DNA from: an uncultured Thiotrichaceae bacterium
Lineage (GTDB): Bacteria > Pseudomonadota > Gammaproteobacteria > Thiotrichales > Thiotrichaceae
Assembly (NCBI GenBank): GCA_902727985.1
Contig: CACVAY010000129.1
Location: 1 to 64,000 of the forward strand
DNA length: 64,000 nucleotides
Reading direction: 5' to 3'
Shown: positions 16,476 to 24,848 of the stretch, in pieces
How the letters are laid out: every line of letters starts with the position of its first letter
Numbering within the stretch: position 1 is the stretch's first letter
The notes under the pieces: generated by a model
Seen by the model: only the letters and a program-made list of their open reading frames with translations
The model's database searches: none
What the model was told of the DNA's origin: nothing
Program-made: the position numbers and the translations under genes

Positions 16476-16886
16476 ATGCGCGATGATATAGTACTTAAGG
16501 CCTTATTCTTTATTGAGCAAGTGGCATTATTTTTTATTTTGTTAGCCACGCTATATGCTTTCGGTGAGGAAATCATGTTAATCATAAAAAACCGTCATGT
16601 GTCATTAAGTGATTTGCTTTTGCTCTTCATCTATATGGAAGTTATTGCAATGATCGGGATTTACTACGAAGACCATGCTTTACCTATTCGCTATCCTATC
16701 TATATCGCCATTATCGCATTGGCACGATTCCTTATTTTGGATTCCAAAGATCTCTCTTGGTATGCAATGATGGGGGTTGGGGCAACGATCCTGATTTTAA
16801 CCATAGCAATTTTTGTTCATCGCTATGGATCGATAAAACTACCTTACAAAAGTAGACGCAGTTCCATCAAAAGTGATCCGGATTAG
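16476..16886 (+). CDS. psiE: PsiE-family inner membrane protein
   Basis: A 136-aa protein with four predicted membrane segments (about 8-30, 42-62, 70-90, 98-118). LSDLLLLFIYMEVIAMIGIYY and a following PIRYPIYIAIIALARF match the phosphate-starvation-inducible PsiE family, whose molecular role is unknown. No Pho box was identified upstream. It marks the return to core-type sequence after the island. Confidence 0.75.
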   Translation: MRDDIVLKALFFIEQVALFFILLATLYAFGEEIMLIIKNRHVSLSDLLLLFIYMEVIAMIGIYYEDHALPIRYPIYIAIIALARFLILDSKDLSWYAMMGVGATILILTIAIFVHRYGSIKLPYKSRRSSIKSDPD

Positions 16887-16962
16887 GGATACGCCTCGCC
16901 AACGTATTGAAAATAATCATCAGTTTTCTTGATTTTTCGTATAAATGAACCATTCTTAAATA

Positions 16963-17793
16963 ATGTTTAATCCACTGAATCACTGGTTATCTCGAGCTGG
17001 AAAAGCAAGCACCGCCATTTCTGATGAAGCATGGGATGCGGTTTTTCCAGAAAATCCTATGTTTGCCTATTTATCACAGCGTGATGAATACCGTTTACGT
17101 GACCTGGCAGAGAAATGTCTCGGGCGTATTCCTGTCGTGGCAGGTAAAGAGATGCAGGTTACGGAGTACATCAAGCTGACGATTGCTGCACAAATGGCTT
17201 TGCCTATCTTAAATTTAGGGGTGGATCACTATCATGATGTGAAAGAAATCGTGGTTTATCCTGATTTGTTCTTAAGTTACTGGCAGTCTACCGATCGCGC
17301 AGGCGTGGTACATAATCGCCGACGTGTGTTGAGTGGTGAGTCTTGGCAGCGTGGCCCGGTAATATTGTCATGGGCACATTCTCATCCTGAGAAAGAAGTG
17401 CTTTCCTATCCTTCGAATGTTGTGATTCATGAGTTTGCTCACAAACTGGATCAACTCAATGGCAGCATGAATGGCATGCCAGCCTTGCACCGTGATATGG
17501 ATATTCCAGCATGGACACACATTATGTCTCAGGCATTCAATCGCTTGAATGCTGAATGCAAAGATCAACAAGCACAGGAATTTGATCCTTATGCGGCGAC
17601 TAAACCTGCTGAGTTTTTTGCGGTGAGTAGTGAATATTTCTTTTTGGCACCTCAGATTCTTTTCGATTTTTCACCTGACGTTTATGCGCAGCTTTCACTT
17701 TATTATCGGCAAGACCCGTTGATTTATTACATGGATCAATCCTTGCCGGATCATATTGTTAAGATGGATGGTGATCCCCATTTGCTAGCCTAA
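16963..17793 (+). CDS. mtfA: Zinc metallopeptidase, MtfA-like (M90)
   Basis: A 276-aa cytosolic protein. The zinc motif HEFAH lies at residues 156-160 in VVIHEFAHKLDQLNG, and a downstream PAEFFAVSSEYFF supplies the third-ligand Glu. MtfA in E. coli is an aminopeptidase that also binds the Mlc repressor. Length matches the family (about 265). It stands alone, with its start codon inside AATAATG and a weak ribosome site. Confidence 0.85.
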   Translation: MFNPLNHWLSRAGKASTAISDEAWDAVFPENPMFAYLSQRDEYRLRDLAEKCLGRIPVVAGKEMQVTEYIKLTIAAQMALPILNLGVDHYHDVKEIVVYPDLFLSYWQSTDRAGVVHNRRRVLSGESWQRGPVILSWAHSHPEKEVLSYPSNVVIHEFAHKLDQLNGSMNGMPALHRDMDIPAWTHIMSQAFNRLNAECKDQQAQEFDPYAATKPAEFFAVSSEYFFLAPQILFDFSPDVYAQLSLYYRQDPLIYYMDQSLPDHIVKMDGDPHLLA

Positions 17794-17980
17794 ATCTTCT
17801 ATGATGGCCGGGCTGTTTGCTGCATTGGAGCTAAAAGCTAGTTGTTATGATAGTGATCAAGTGTGATGCTGCCATTTGATATACAATAAGAAGCAGGCTT
17901 TATCTAAGCGATAATTCGCTATTCTATAATTAAATCATTATCATCAAGTTTGTTTTCACTAGCAGGGGGGTTAGTGTCGA

Positions 17981-19531
17981 ATGTCTCTTTCTAAAAAAAT
18001 CATCATCCTTATATTTTTACTGTGTTTAATTGTTTTTGCGCTCATTTTTTCACTGAAGAATTCACAAAAGCCACTGAATAATCAGCGTAATAGTGCAGAG
18101 CTTGGTTTACAGCAAGTGGAGTGTTGGTTGCCCTTGAAAGAAGGTTGGCCAAGACTGGATTGTTATCGGATGTATGTGCCTGAAGATCATGAGAAAGCTA
18201 ATAGTCGTATTATTCATTTTCCTGTCATGGTTTTCCATACAGAGTCTGCAAAACCACATCGCGCACCAGTACTACATCTAGGCGGTGGAGGTCCTGGTGG
18301 TGGAATGTATCTGGATAATGCTTATTCGGTGCAGAGCATTATTAATGATCATGATGATATCTCTCTCAAACAAGGGCGTGATTTAGTGGTGATCGATCCA
18401 CGAGGAGCTGGGCTGTCAGAGCCTTTGTTGAATTGCGGACGATTTGTTGATAGTGAAATTGAGCGTTTGCAAAAAGATCTTAGCTTGAAAGAGGAGTTGT
18501 TTTTACAAGATCAGGATTATGTGGGGTGTATTCAAGATTCCGCTAAACGTAATATTGATTTGACAGCCTATAACAGTATTTCCGTCATTCAGGATATGGA
18601 GCTATTGCGTAAGGCGTTGGATAAGCAGCAGTGGGTGTTAATCGGCGTTTCTTATGGCGCTGTGTATGCGCAGTTGCTCGCCAATAAATATCCTGATGTT
18701 GTGCAGTCGATGGTCTTGGATAGTGCTGCTTTTCCTGATTTGAAGTTGCAGCATGAATTTCTGGCACGTTTATTATCGCCCTATGAAGCGCTTTATGATT
18801 ATTGTGATCGATCACTATTTTGTCGTGAGGGAATGCCAAATGTTAAAGAGCGGCTCTGGAATATTGTTGAAAAACTGGATAAAAAACCGCATCAAATCCC
18901 ATTGGTGTATCAGGATCAAGGTGAAGAGAAGAGTTTGGAACTGGTCTTAAACGGGCATCGATTTATAGCTATTTTAGCGTATGCGGTGTATTACGGTGAG
19001 AAAATTTATGAAGATCTTCCCGACATTATCACGACATTGGAAGAAGATAAGCCACGTATAGATTTTAGTTTTAATCGCTATGCCACAAACTATGTTGATT
19101 TTATGGTGGATCGGGGGTTTGCAGATCTGAGCATGTTTAGTCACTATTGCTATGATGATAAATCGTTTGTCGATATTGATTATATTAAACAGCAACTGCA
19201 GAATTTGCCCAATCAGCTACTGAGAGATGCGGCGGCTTATTTGGTCGACAATCATGAATCATGCGAGTTGTTGGCTGAACGTACTGTCGATCCATTGGTG
19301 AATAGTGTGCTCAAAACGGATATTCCGACCTTATTTCTACAAGGTGAATTGGATATTGTTACGCCTCCTAAAGATGCACAGTCTCATTTAGCAAACTTCA
19401 CACAGGGTCATTTAGTAATGGTTGAATATTCTCATAGTGTCTTGCAAGTGGCCCCTTGTGCTGAGTTAATGGCGGCAAAGTTTGTTAACGATCCGTCTAT
19501 CTCAGGTGCTAGCCTGACTTGTGAGCGCTAA
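17981..19531 (+). CDS. Membrane-anchored alpha/beta hydrolase, TAP-like aminopeptidase
   Basis: A 516-aa protein. A single hydrophobic segment at 6-26 acts as signal anchor. An oxyanion-type loop HLGGGGPGGG lies at 99-108, the nucleophile elbow GVSYG at 222-226 (Ser224), the acid Asp in LQGELDIVTP and the His in EYSHSVLQVAPC near the C-terminus, as in tripeptidyl/proline iminopeptidase-type hydrolases. Cysteine pairs suggest an extracytoplasmic enzyme. It probably cleaves peptides or small esters in the periplasm. No operon partner. Confidence 0.75.
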   Translation: MSLSKKIIILIFLLCLIVFALIFSLKNSQKPLNNQRNSAELGLQQVECWLPLKEGWPRLDCYRMYVPEDHEKANSRIIHFPVMVFHTESAKPHRAPVLHLGGGGPGGGMYLDNAYSVQSIINDHDDISLKQGRDLVVIDPRGAGLSEPLLNCGRFVDSEIERLQKDLSLKEELFLQDQDYVGCIQDSAKRNIDLTAYNSISVIQDMELLRKALDKQQWVLIGVSYGAVYAQLLANKYPDVVQSMVLDSAAFPDLKLQHEFLARLLSPYEALYDYCDRSLFCREGMPNVKERLWNIVEKLDKKPHQIPLVYQDQGEEKSLELVLNGHRFIAILAYAVYYGEKIYEDLPDIITTLEEDKPRIDFSFNRYATNYVDFMVDRGFADLSMFSHYCYDDKSFVDIDYIKQQLQNLPNQLLRDAAAYLVDNHESCELLAERTVDPLVNSVLKTDIPTLFLQGELDIVTPPKDAQSHLANFTQGHLVMVEYSHSVLQVAPCAELMAAKFVNDPSISGASLTCER

Positions 19532-19681
19532 AGGGTCTTTGTCATCAGGGAAAACCTGAATTGAAAGTTGTGTGCTTTGCGTTAGGATTGACACCATTTA
19601 AATCAGAAAACGGCTCGCTTAAGGTCAACTTAAGTGCCTTGTTTGGGGGTTTGAGTCGTCGCGACATAAAGGATACTTTCA

Positions 19682-20710
19682 ATGAAAAACCATCTCGTAT
19701 TATCAATGGCTATTGCTTTCTCACTTACGGCTTGCGGAGGGGATAAAAGTGCAGAGCTACAGGAAAAGGCAGCTGCTCCGGTAGCGCAAGCGGCTATAGA
19801 TACCAGTGATCCTAAAGTCTATCACCAAGATATACTGGGAAAGTATGTTCCTCAGAAAGTGGCTGATCGTGTCTATGTCATCCATGGCCCTACTGAGATG
19901 CCAACCCCTGAGAATGCAGGTTTTATGAATAATCCAGGGTTTATTATTGGTTCTGAGAGTGTTGTGGTTATTGACCCTGGTTCTAGTGGTCAAGCTGGAC
20001 GTTCGGTTGTTCAGCGAATAAAAGAGCTCACTGATAAGCCGATTACTCACGTTTTTGTAACGCATATTCATGGTGATCATTGGTTGGGTAATCAGGGGAT
20101 CAAAGAAGCTTTTCCTGAAGCTAAATTCTATGCACACCCGAAAATGATCGAGATGGCGAATGAAGGTGAGGCTGAATCATGGGTTAAGCTGATGATGACG
20201 CTAACAGATAATAAAACGGCTGGAACTGAAGCAGTGATACCTGATCAGGTGTTAGCGCATGTCGAAGAACTCAATATAGGTGATATTACTATTCGTGCGC
20301 ATTTTACGGAGCATGCTCATACGGTAACCGATGTGATGTTTGAGGTTGTTGAAGATAAGGTTCTGTTTACTGGAGATAATATTACTTATAAACGCATTCC
20401 CCGGATGACGGATGGTAACTTCAAGGGCAATATTGCCGCAGCGAACTATGGTTTAGAGATGCCAATTGATGTTGTTGTGCCTGGACACGGCCCTACGGGG
20501 GGAAAAGAGGTGTTGACGGCTTACAGAGATTATCTTGCGACTGTATATGAGTCAGCAGAAGTTATGATGGAAGAGGGTTTGGAGGCTTTTGAAATGAAAG
20601 ATGCTATTGTTGAAAAGTTAGCTGAATATAAAGAGTGGCCTGGAATGATGGATGAGGTAGGCAAGCACATCAGCCTGGCTGTTACTGAGTTGGAAGAGGC
20701 TAGTTTCTAG
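19682..20710 (+). CDS. Metallo-beta-lactamase-fold lipoprotein
   Basis: A 342-aa protein with a lipobox (SLTAC, Cys18). The metal motif THIHGDHWLGN is at 127-137, followed by FTEHAHTVTDV, FTGDN and VVPGHGPTGG, the complete zinc ligand set. It resembles periplasmic MBL hydrolases such as the SoxH-like group, but the substrate is not known. A divergent or convergent ArsR regulator lies just downstream on the other strand and may relate to sulfur or redox sensing. Confidence 0.75.
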   Translation: MKNHLVLSMAIAFSLTACGGDKSAELQEKAAAPVAQAAIDTSDPKVYHQDILGKYVPQKVADRVYVIHGPTEMPTPENAGFMNNPGFIIGSESVVVIDPGSSGQAGRSVVQRIKELTDKPITHVFVTHIHGDHWLGNQGIKEAFPEAKFYAHPKMIEMANEGEAESWVKLMMTLTDNKTAGTEAVIPDQVLAHVEELNIGDITIRAHFTEHAHTVTDVMFEVVEDKVLFTGDNITYKRIPRMTDGNFKGNIAAANYGLEMPIDVVVPGHGPTGGKEVLTAYRDYLATVYESAEVMMEEGLEAFEMKDAIVEKLAEYKEWPGMMDEVGKHISLAVTELEEASF

Positions 20711-20721
20711 CGGATAAGAAA

Positions 20722-20770
20722 GGCAAGCTCGGTGTGGGGTACACAGAGCTTGCCGTGCCATTTTTAGTTA
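20722..20770 (+). terminator. Rho-independent terminator after the MBL gene
   Basis: A 9-bp perfect stem, GGCAAGCTC (20722-20730) and GAGCTTGCC (20746-20754), followed by GTGCCATTTTT. It also lies downstream of the convergent ArsR gene. Confidence 0.6.
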
Positions 20771-20780
20771 AGGCTTTTCG

Positions 20781-21095
20781 TTAATGATGAGCCTGATTGA
20801 CAAGGTTTAATACTGTACGGTGTTCAATCCGGTAGAAAACACGATTTGCTTCTTTTCTTGAGGTCAACACCCCTTTATCGCGCATGACGCTTAGGTGTTG
20901 TGAAATATTGCTTTGAGATGTGCCTACGGCAGTGACAAGATCCTGCACGCTAGATTCATCCGTGCCTAACTGACACAAAATCTGTAGACGCAGAGGATGG
21001 GAAATCGCTTTCAATGTTTGCGACGTATCATCTAGATCAGTGTTTGCGAGTAGACCCTTACTAAATTGGCAATCTGTATTGAAATGTGACATCAC
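20781..21095 (-). CDS. ArsR-family transcriptional regulator
   Basis: A 104-aa winged-helix protein. ISHPLRLQILCQLGTDE, VQDLVTAVGTSQSNISQHL and GVLTSRKEANRVFYRI are the typical ArsR helices. It resembles the BigR/SqrR sulfide-responsive subgroup and keeps the first Cys (Cys41, in ILCQL), but I see no second Cys near the C-terminus. The other Cys, at position 9, could serve instead. The regulated gene is unknown; the convergent MBL gene and the upstream AT-rich region are candidates. Confidence 0.8.
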   Translation of the reverse strand: MMSHFNTDCQFSKGLLANTDLDDTSQTLKAISHPLRLQILCQLGTDESSVQDLVTAVGTSQSNISQHLSVMRDKGVLTSRKEANRVFYRIEHRTVLNLVNQAHH

Positions 21096-21198
21096 GATCT
21101 CTCAGATACATAGTTATTTGAGTATATTACAATACACTGATATAGTGATATTCGCTACATAAAAAGATTAATGGTTAGTTTTAATTTTACTTATGAGC

Positions 21199-21729
21199 TT
21201 AATACTTATACGTTTTTTGGGCGAGAGAAACGTAGTTATCTGCTGAATATTTGATGTATTCAAGTTCTTTTTTAGTCAGTTCTCGTACTTTTTTAACAGG
21301 GTTGCCCACCCAAAGGTAACTACTTTCCAGCGTCTTATTGGGAGGAACAAGGCTTCCTGCACCAATAATGGTGTTTGAGTGGATGGTTGCGTTATCCATC
21401 ACAATACTGCCCATGCCGATCAAGCAATTGTCATGAATAGTGCAGGCATGAAGTAGTGCTTTGTGCCCAACGGTAATATTATTGCCAATAATAAGAGGAA
21501 TGCCATTGGGAGTGGTTCGACTACTGGCGTGCGTAACATGTAGCACACAGCTATCTTGAATATTCGTGTTCTCGCCAATGGTTATGGCTTGCACATCACC
21601 ACGTAAGACACTCATGGGCCATATGGAACTGTTTTCACCTAATGTCACTTGACCAATGAGAAGGGCCGTATCGTCGATATAGGCGTTGTCGGATAGATTT
21701 GGTGTATGTTCCGCGAAGGGACGAATCAT
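21199..21729 (-). CDS. Gamma-class carbonic anhydrase-like protein (YrdA family)
   Basis: A 176-aa left-handed beta-helix protein with hexapeptide repeats (SSIWPMSVLRGD, TIGENTNIQD, IGNNITVGHKALLHAC, IGMGSIVMDNA). The three metal His residues are present in the VTHAS, VGHKALLHAC segments. Enzyme activity in this family is variable. Its start overlaps the folK stop, so it is the last gene of the surA-pdxA-fol operon. Confidence 0.85.
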   Translation of the reverse strand: MIRPFAEHTPNLSDNAYIDDTALLIGQVTLGENSSIWPMSVLRGDVQAITIGENTNIQDSCVLHVTHASSRTTPNGIPLIIGNNITVGHKALLHACTIHDNCLIGMGSIVMDNATIHSNTIIGAGSLVPPNKTLESSYLWVGNPVKKVRELTKKELEYIKYSADNYVSLAQKTYKY

Positions 21730-22226
21730 AATGATGTCTTTTTCAGAGTAATTTCAACAAGAGTATCTTGCTTGAGCGCAGATGTCTTGGCTAATTCTGC
21801 AATACTTTTTTGCAGAGTAGGATGTGTGACATTGGGGGCTATTTCCGCTAAAGGGAAGAGTACAAAGGGGTAATGCACAATTTCATCTCTAGGCACATCC
21901 ATTTGTGGATGCAGGTTTTCCTGATCGTAGAGTAATAAATCAATATCTAATGTTCGTGAGCTAAATTTTTTGCTTTTGCGGTCGCGAGCGCGAGCGTGTT
22001 GATCTTCAATAGCTTTAAGGTGTTTATCTAAGGCTTGCGGCGATAACTTTGTTGTATGTTTGGCGGCAAGATTAAAAAACGGGCTGCCATCAAAGCCTTC
22101 TGCTGGTGTTTCATAGATTTTGGAAAAGACAACATCAGGGAAGTCTGCTTGTAGTTGTTGCAGACAAGAATGAATATTTTTATGGCGATTGATATTGCTA
22201 CCAATGCTTAAATACACTTCAGCCAT
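21726..22226 (-). CDS. folK: 2-amino-4-hydroxy-6-hydroxymethyldihydropteridine pyrophosphokinase
   Basis: A 166-aa enzyme of folate synthesis that pyrophosphorylates hydroxymethyldihydropterin. YLSIGSNINRHKNI at the N-terminus, FFNLAAKHTT and the signature RTLDIDLLLYD are all present. It overlaps folB by 8 bases, so the two successive enzymes of the pathway are translated together. Confidence 0.92.
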   Translation of the reverse strand: MAEVYLSIGSNINRHKNIHSCLQQLQADFPDVVFSKIYETPAEGFDGSPFFNLAAKHTTKLSPQALDKHLKAIEDQHARARDRKSKKFSSRTLDIDLLLYDQENLHPQMDVPRDEIVHYPFVLFPLAEIAPNVTHPTLQKSIAELAKTSALKQDTLVEITLKKTSL

Positions 22227-22584
22227 GTCGGTCTTCTCGGCTACGCTCTATTTGTACGCCAACTTCATCAGAGTTAGTGACCGCAGAGGGCTTTCCAAGG
22301 GTTACTTTTACCCACGGTAATTGCATATCGTTTAATAAGGTCATGGCAATGGTTTCTGCCAATGTTTCCACTAATTGAAATTCACTTTGTTCAACCAGTG
22401 TTGCGACCTTTTTGGCTGCTTCTTTGTAGTTAAGGGTATGTTTAATGTCATCAGAAGCTGCTGGAATACGATTATCCCAGCCCATTTCCAGATCAATTCG
22501 CACTTGTTGACGGATGCGTCGTTCCCACGCATATATGCCAATCAACGCTTTTACGCGGAGGTTTTTAACATAGACAATATCCAT
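22219..22584 (-). CDS. folB: Dihydroneopterin aldolase
   Basis: A 121-aa protein. IVYVKNLRVKALIGIYAWERRI at the start contains the conserved Glu and Tyr of the active site, and LNYKEAAKKV and VETLAETIA follow. It makes the substrate for FolK, the next gene. It is adjacent to the pdxA stop with no gap. Confidence 0.92.
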   Translation of the reverse strand: MDIVYVKNLRVKALIGIYAWERRIRQQVRIDLEMGWDNRIPAASDDIKHTLNYKEAAKKVATLVEQSEFQLVETLAETIAMTLLNDMQLPWVKVTLGKPSAVTNSDEVGVQIERSREDRHG

Positions 22585-23571
22585 CTATTGCTGACTCAGT
22601 GCGCTTGAAGCTGAAAGTTCGCGGGCTAGTTTGATGGCTTCAACCAAACTTCCTTTGTCGGCTTTTCCTGATCCAGCTAAATCAAGTGCTGTGCCATGAT
22701 CCACAGATGTGCGAATGATTGGCAGACCTAACGTGATATTAATCGCTTTGCCAAACCCTTTATACTTCAGCACAGGCAGTCCCTGGTCGTGATACATCGC
22801 TAATACGGCATCGGCATGATCAAGATATCGGGGGGTAAAAAGAGTATCTGCTGGTAGTGCGCCTGTAAGATGCATGCCTTGAGTATTTAAGGTGTCTAAG
22901 ACCGGTTGAATCGTATCAATTTCTTCATGGCCCAAATAACCCCCTTCACCAGCGTGTGGATTCAGTCCGCATACCAGAATATGTGGGTTTTGGATGCCGA
23001 AGGTGTTTTGTAAATCATGATGAATAATACGCAGAACCTGAGTGAGTGATTCTTGAGTGATGGCATCACTGACGTCTTTTAAGGGCAAGTGTGTTGTGGC
23101 TAAGCAGACACGCAAGCCTTCTGTCGCTAACATCATGACAGGTAGTGGGGCTTGGGTTAGTTCCGCCAAGTATTCGGTGTGCCCGCTGAATTCAAGCCCC
23201 GCATCATTGATTATGCCTTTGTGGAGTGGCGCTGTGACCATTGCGGAGAATTCACCACTTTGACAGCCTGCTGTTGCTCTATCAAGTAATGCCAGTACAT
23301 GAGCAGAATTCTCGACATCTAATTCGCCAGCAAGGACTGCATTCTTCGTTGGAATATGTTCAACGATGAGTTGGCATTGCTTGATTTCCTGACGGGTATG
23401 CGCTTGGTATTCAAGAATCTCAAGTTGCAATTGAAGTTGTTGGGCACGTTCCTTTAGTAGTGTGGCATCCGATAAGACGACAATATCACTCAGGCTGTAC
23501 TGTTGTGATAATTGAATGATTAGATCCGGGCCTATTCCGGCGGGATCTCCTGTGGTGAGAGCAATAGGCAT
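22585..23571 (-). CDS. pdxA: 4-hydroxythreonine-4-phosphate dehydrogenase
   Basis: A 328-aa enzyme of pyridoxal phosphate synthesis. It begins ALTTGDPAGIGPDLI, and SGHTEYLAELT and LNPHAGEGGYLG supply the conserved metal-binding His residues. It follows surA with a 1-base gap, the usual gammaproteobacterial order. The next gene in many relatives is ksgA; here it is folB. Confidence 0.95.
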   Translation of the reverse strand: MPIALTTGDPAGIGPDLIIQLSQQYSLSDIVVLSDATLLKERAQQLQLQLEILEYQAHTRQEIKQCQLIVEHIPTKNAVLAGELDVENSAHVLALLDRATAGCQSGEFSAMVTAPLHKGIINDAGLEFSGHTEYLAELTQAPLPVMMLATEGLRVCLATTHLPLKDVSDAITQESLTQVLRIIHHDLQNTFGIQNPHILVCGLNPHAGEGGYLGHEEIDTIQPVLDTLNTQGMHLTGALPADTLFTPRYLDHADAVLAMYHDQGLPVLKYKGFGKAINITLGLPIIRTSVDHGTALDLAGSGKADKGSLVEAIKLARELSASSALSQQ

Positions 23572-23572
23572 C

Positions 23573-24829
23573 TTATAATTTTACTCGATACTCAATGTGT
23601 GCGTTGTCACGCAATTCTTTTAGCCAATTTTTATACGCGCCCGCTTTATCTGTACTGTTTGATAAGACTTGTCGAGCTTGTGCTTGCAGGATAGCTTGTG
23701 CATTCGCTATGCCATCACGACGATCGAGCACTTCGAGAATATGCCAGCCAAACTTGGTTTTAAAGGCTTCGCTGAGTGTCTTTTCTTGAATAGTCGTCAT
23801 GGTTTGTGCAAACTCAGGTACATAACTTTCGGCCGATGACCAACCTAACTCTCCTCCTTGTGAGCCTGATCCTGGGTCGTCTGAGAATTGATTTGCCATA
23901 ACGTTGAATGCTGTACCTGCAAGAATTTTGCTTCTGATATCAGTGATTTTCCGCAAGGCTTGTTCAGAGGTGGTCTTTTCATCGACTTTAATCAAAATAT
24001 GACGTACCAGCATTTCTTGAGGAGTTTTGACAACAGCTTCTCCTGTTTTACTAATCAGCTGTAGAATATGAAAGCCTGCTGTGTCATGAATTACCGAAGA
24101 AATTTGTCCAGCTTCCAGTTGTGCAAGTTGTACGATAAGTGCTTTTGAGGGGGAGTTCTGGGCATTGGCCGTATGTTTTTTGACTCCACTTATGCTTGAT
24201 ATCGCCGTACCATCGATGATTTTGTTGCGAAGTGTATGCGCTTTTTCTTTAATCTTGCGTAATTCTGGGAGTTCGGTGTTTGCAGGAGCAGGAATGAGCA
24301 GATCATAGTATTGATAGCTGCGGTTGGTTATCAGAACCTTGGATGAGTTAGCGATGACATCATTGATGGCTGCATCTGATGCGCTGCTACTTTGTTGTTG
24401 GTGTTGCTTTTTTAATTCATTAATAAGGATTTGGGTGCGTATGCGTTCTCGAAAAGCTAAATAATCGATATTTTCATTCGCCAGAGCCTCTTTAAATTGG
24501 GTGGCATTGAGCTTATTTCTTTCGGCAATTTTTGCTAATGCTTTATTAACGGTGAAGTCATCAATACTTAGGCCTAGCTGTTTGGCGCGCTGAGTCTGTA
24601 GTTTTGTCATGACTAAGCTATCAACAGCCTCCTTGACCACTTCTTTTTGTGATTTATCCGCAAAGTCAGGCAAGCCCTTAAGTTGTTTGGCAAGTTCATT
24701 AACCTCGCTGGCTAAGATAACGTCATTATTTACCACTGCTGCGATAGTATCTAAGGGGTTAGCATTGCTCTGCGTGCTTAGTAGTAATGCTAAAAAACCT
24801 GTGACTAGGATGTTCGCTGTCTTTTGCAT
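23573..24829 (-). CDS. surA: Periplasmic peptidyl-prolyl isomerase and chaperone SurA
   Basis: About 418 aa from the ATG at 24829 (MQKTANILVTGFLALLLS, a signal peptide ending at SNANP). An in-frame ATG further upstream (24952) would run into lptD and hide the signal peptide, so I reject it. The N-terminal SurA chaperone domain (NPLDTIAAVVNNDVI) is followed by two parvulin domains; the second shows VRHILIKVDEKT and GGELGWSSAESYV. It escorts outer membrane proteins, including the LptD encoded just upstream. Confidence 0.93.
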   Translation of the reverse strand: MQKTANILVTGFLALLLSTQSNANPLDTIAAVVNNDVILASEVNELAKQLKGLPDFADKSQKEVVKEAVDSLVMTKLQTQRAKQLGLSIDDFTVNKALAKIAERNKLNATQFKEALANENIDYLAFRERIRTQILINELKKQHQQQSSSASDAAINDVIANSSKVLITNRSYQYYDLLIPAPANTELPELRKIKEKAHTLRNKIIDGTAISSISGVKKHTANAQNSPSKALIVQLAQLEAGQISSVIHDTAGFHILQLISKTGEAVVKTPQEMLVRHILIKVDEKTTSEQALRKITDIRSKILAGTAFNVMANQFSDDPGSGSQGGELGWSSAESYVPEFAQTMTTIQEKTLSEAFKTKFGWHILEVLDRRDGIANAQAILQAQARQVLSNSTDKAGAYKNWLKELRDNAHIEYRVKL

Positions 24830-24848
24830 GATTGTCTTTCTTGAGAGA

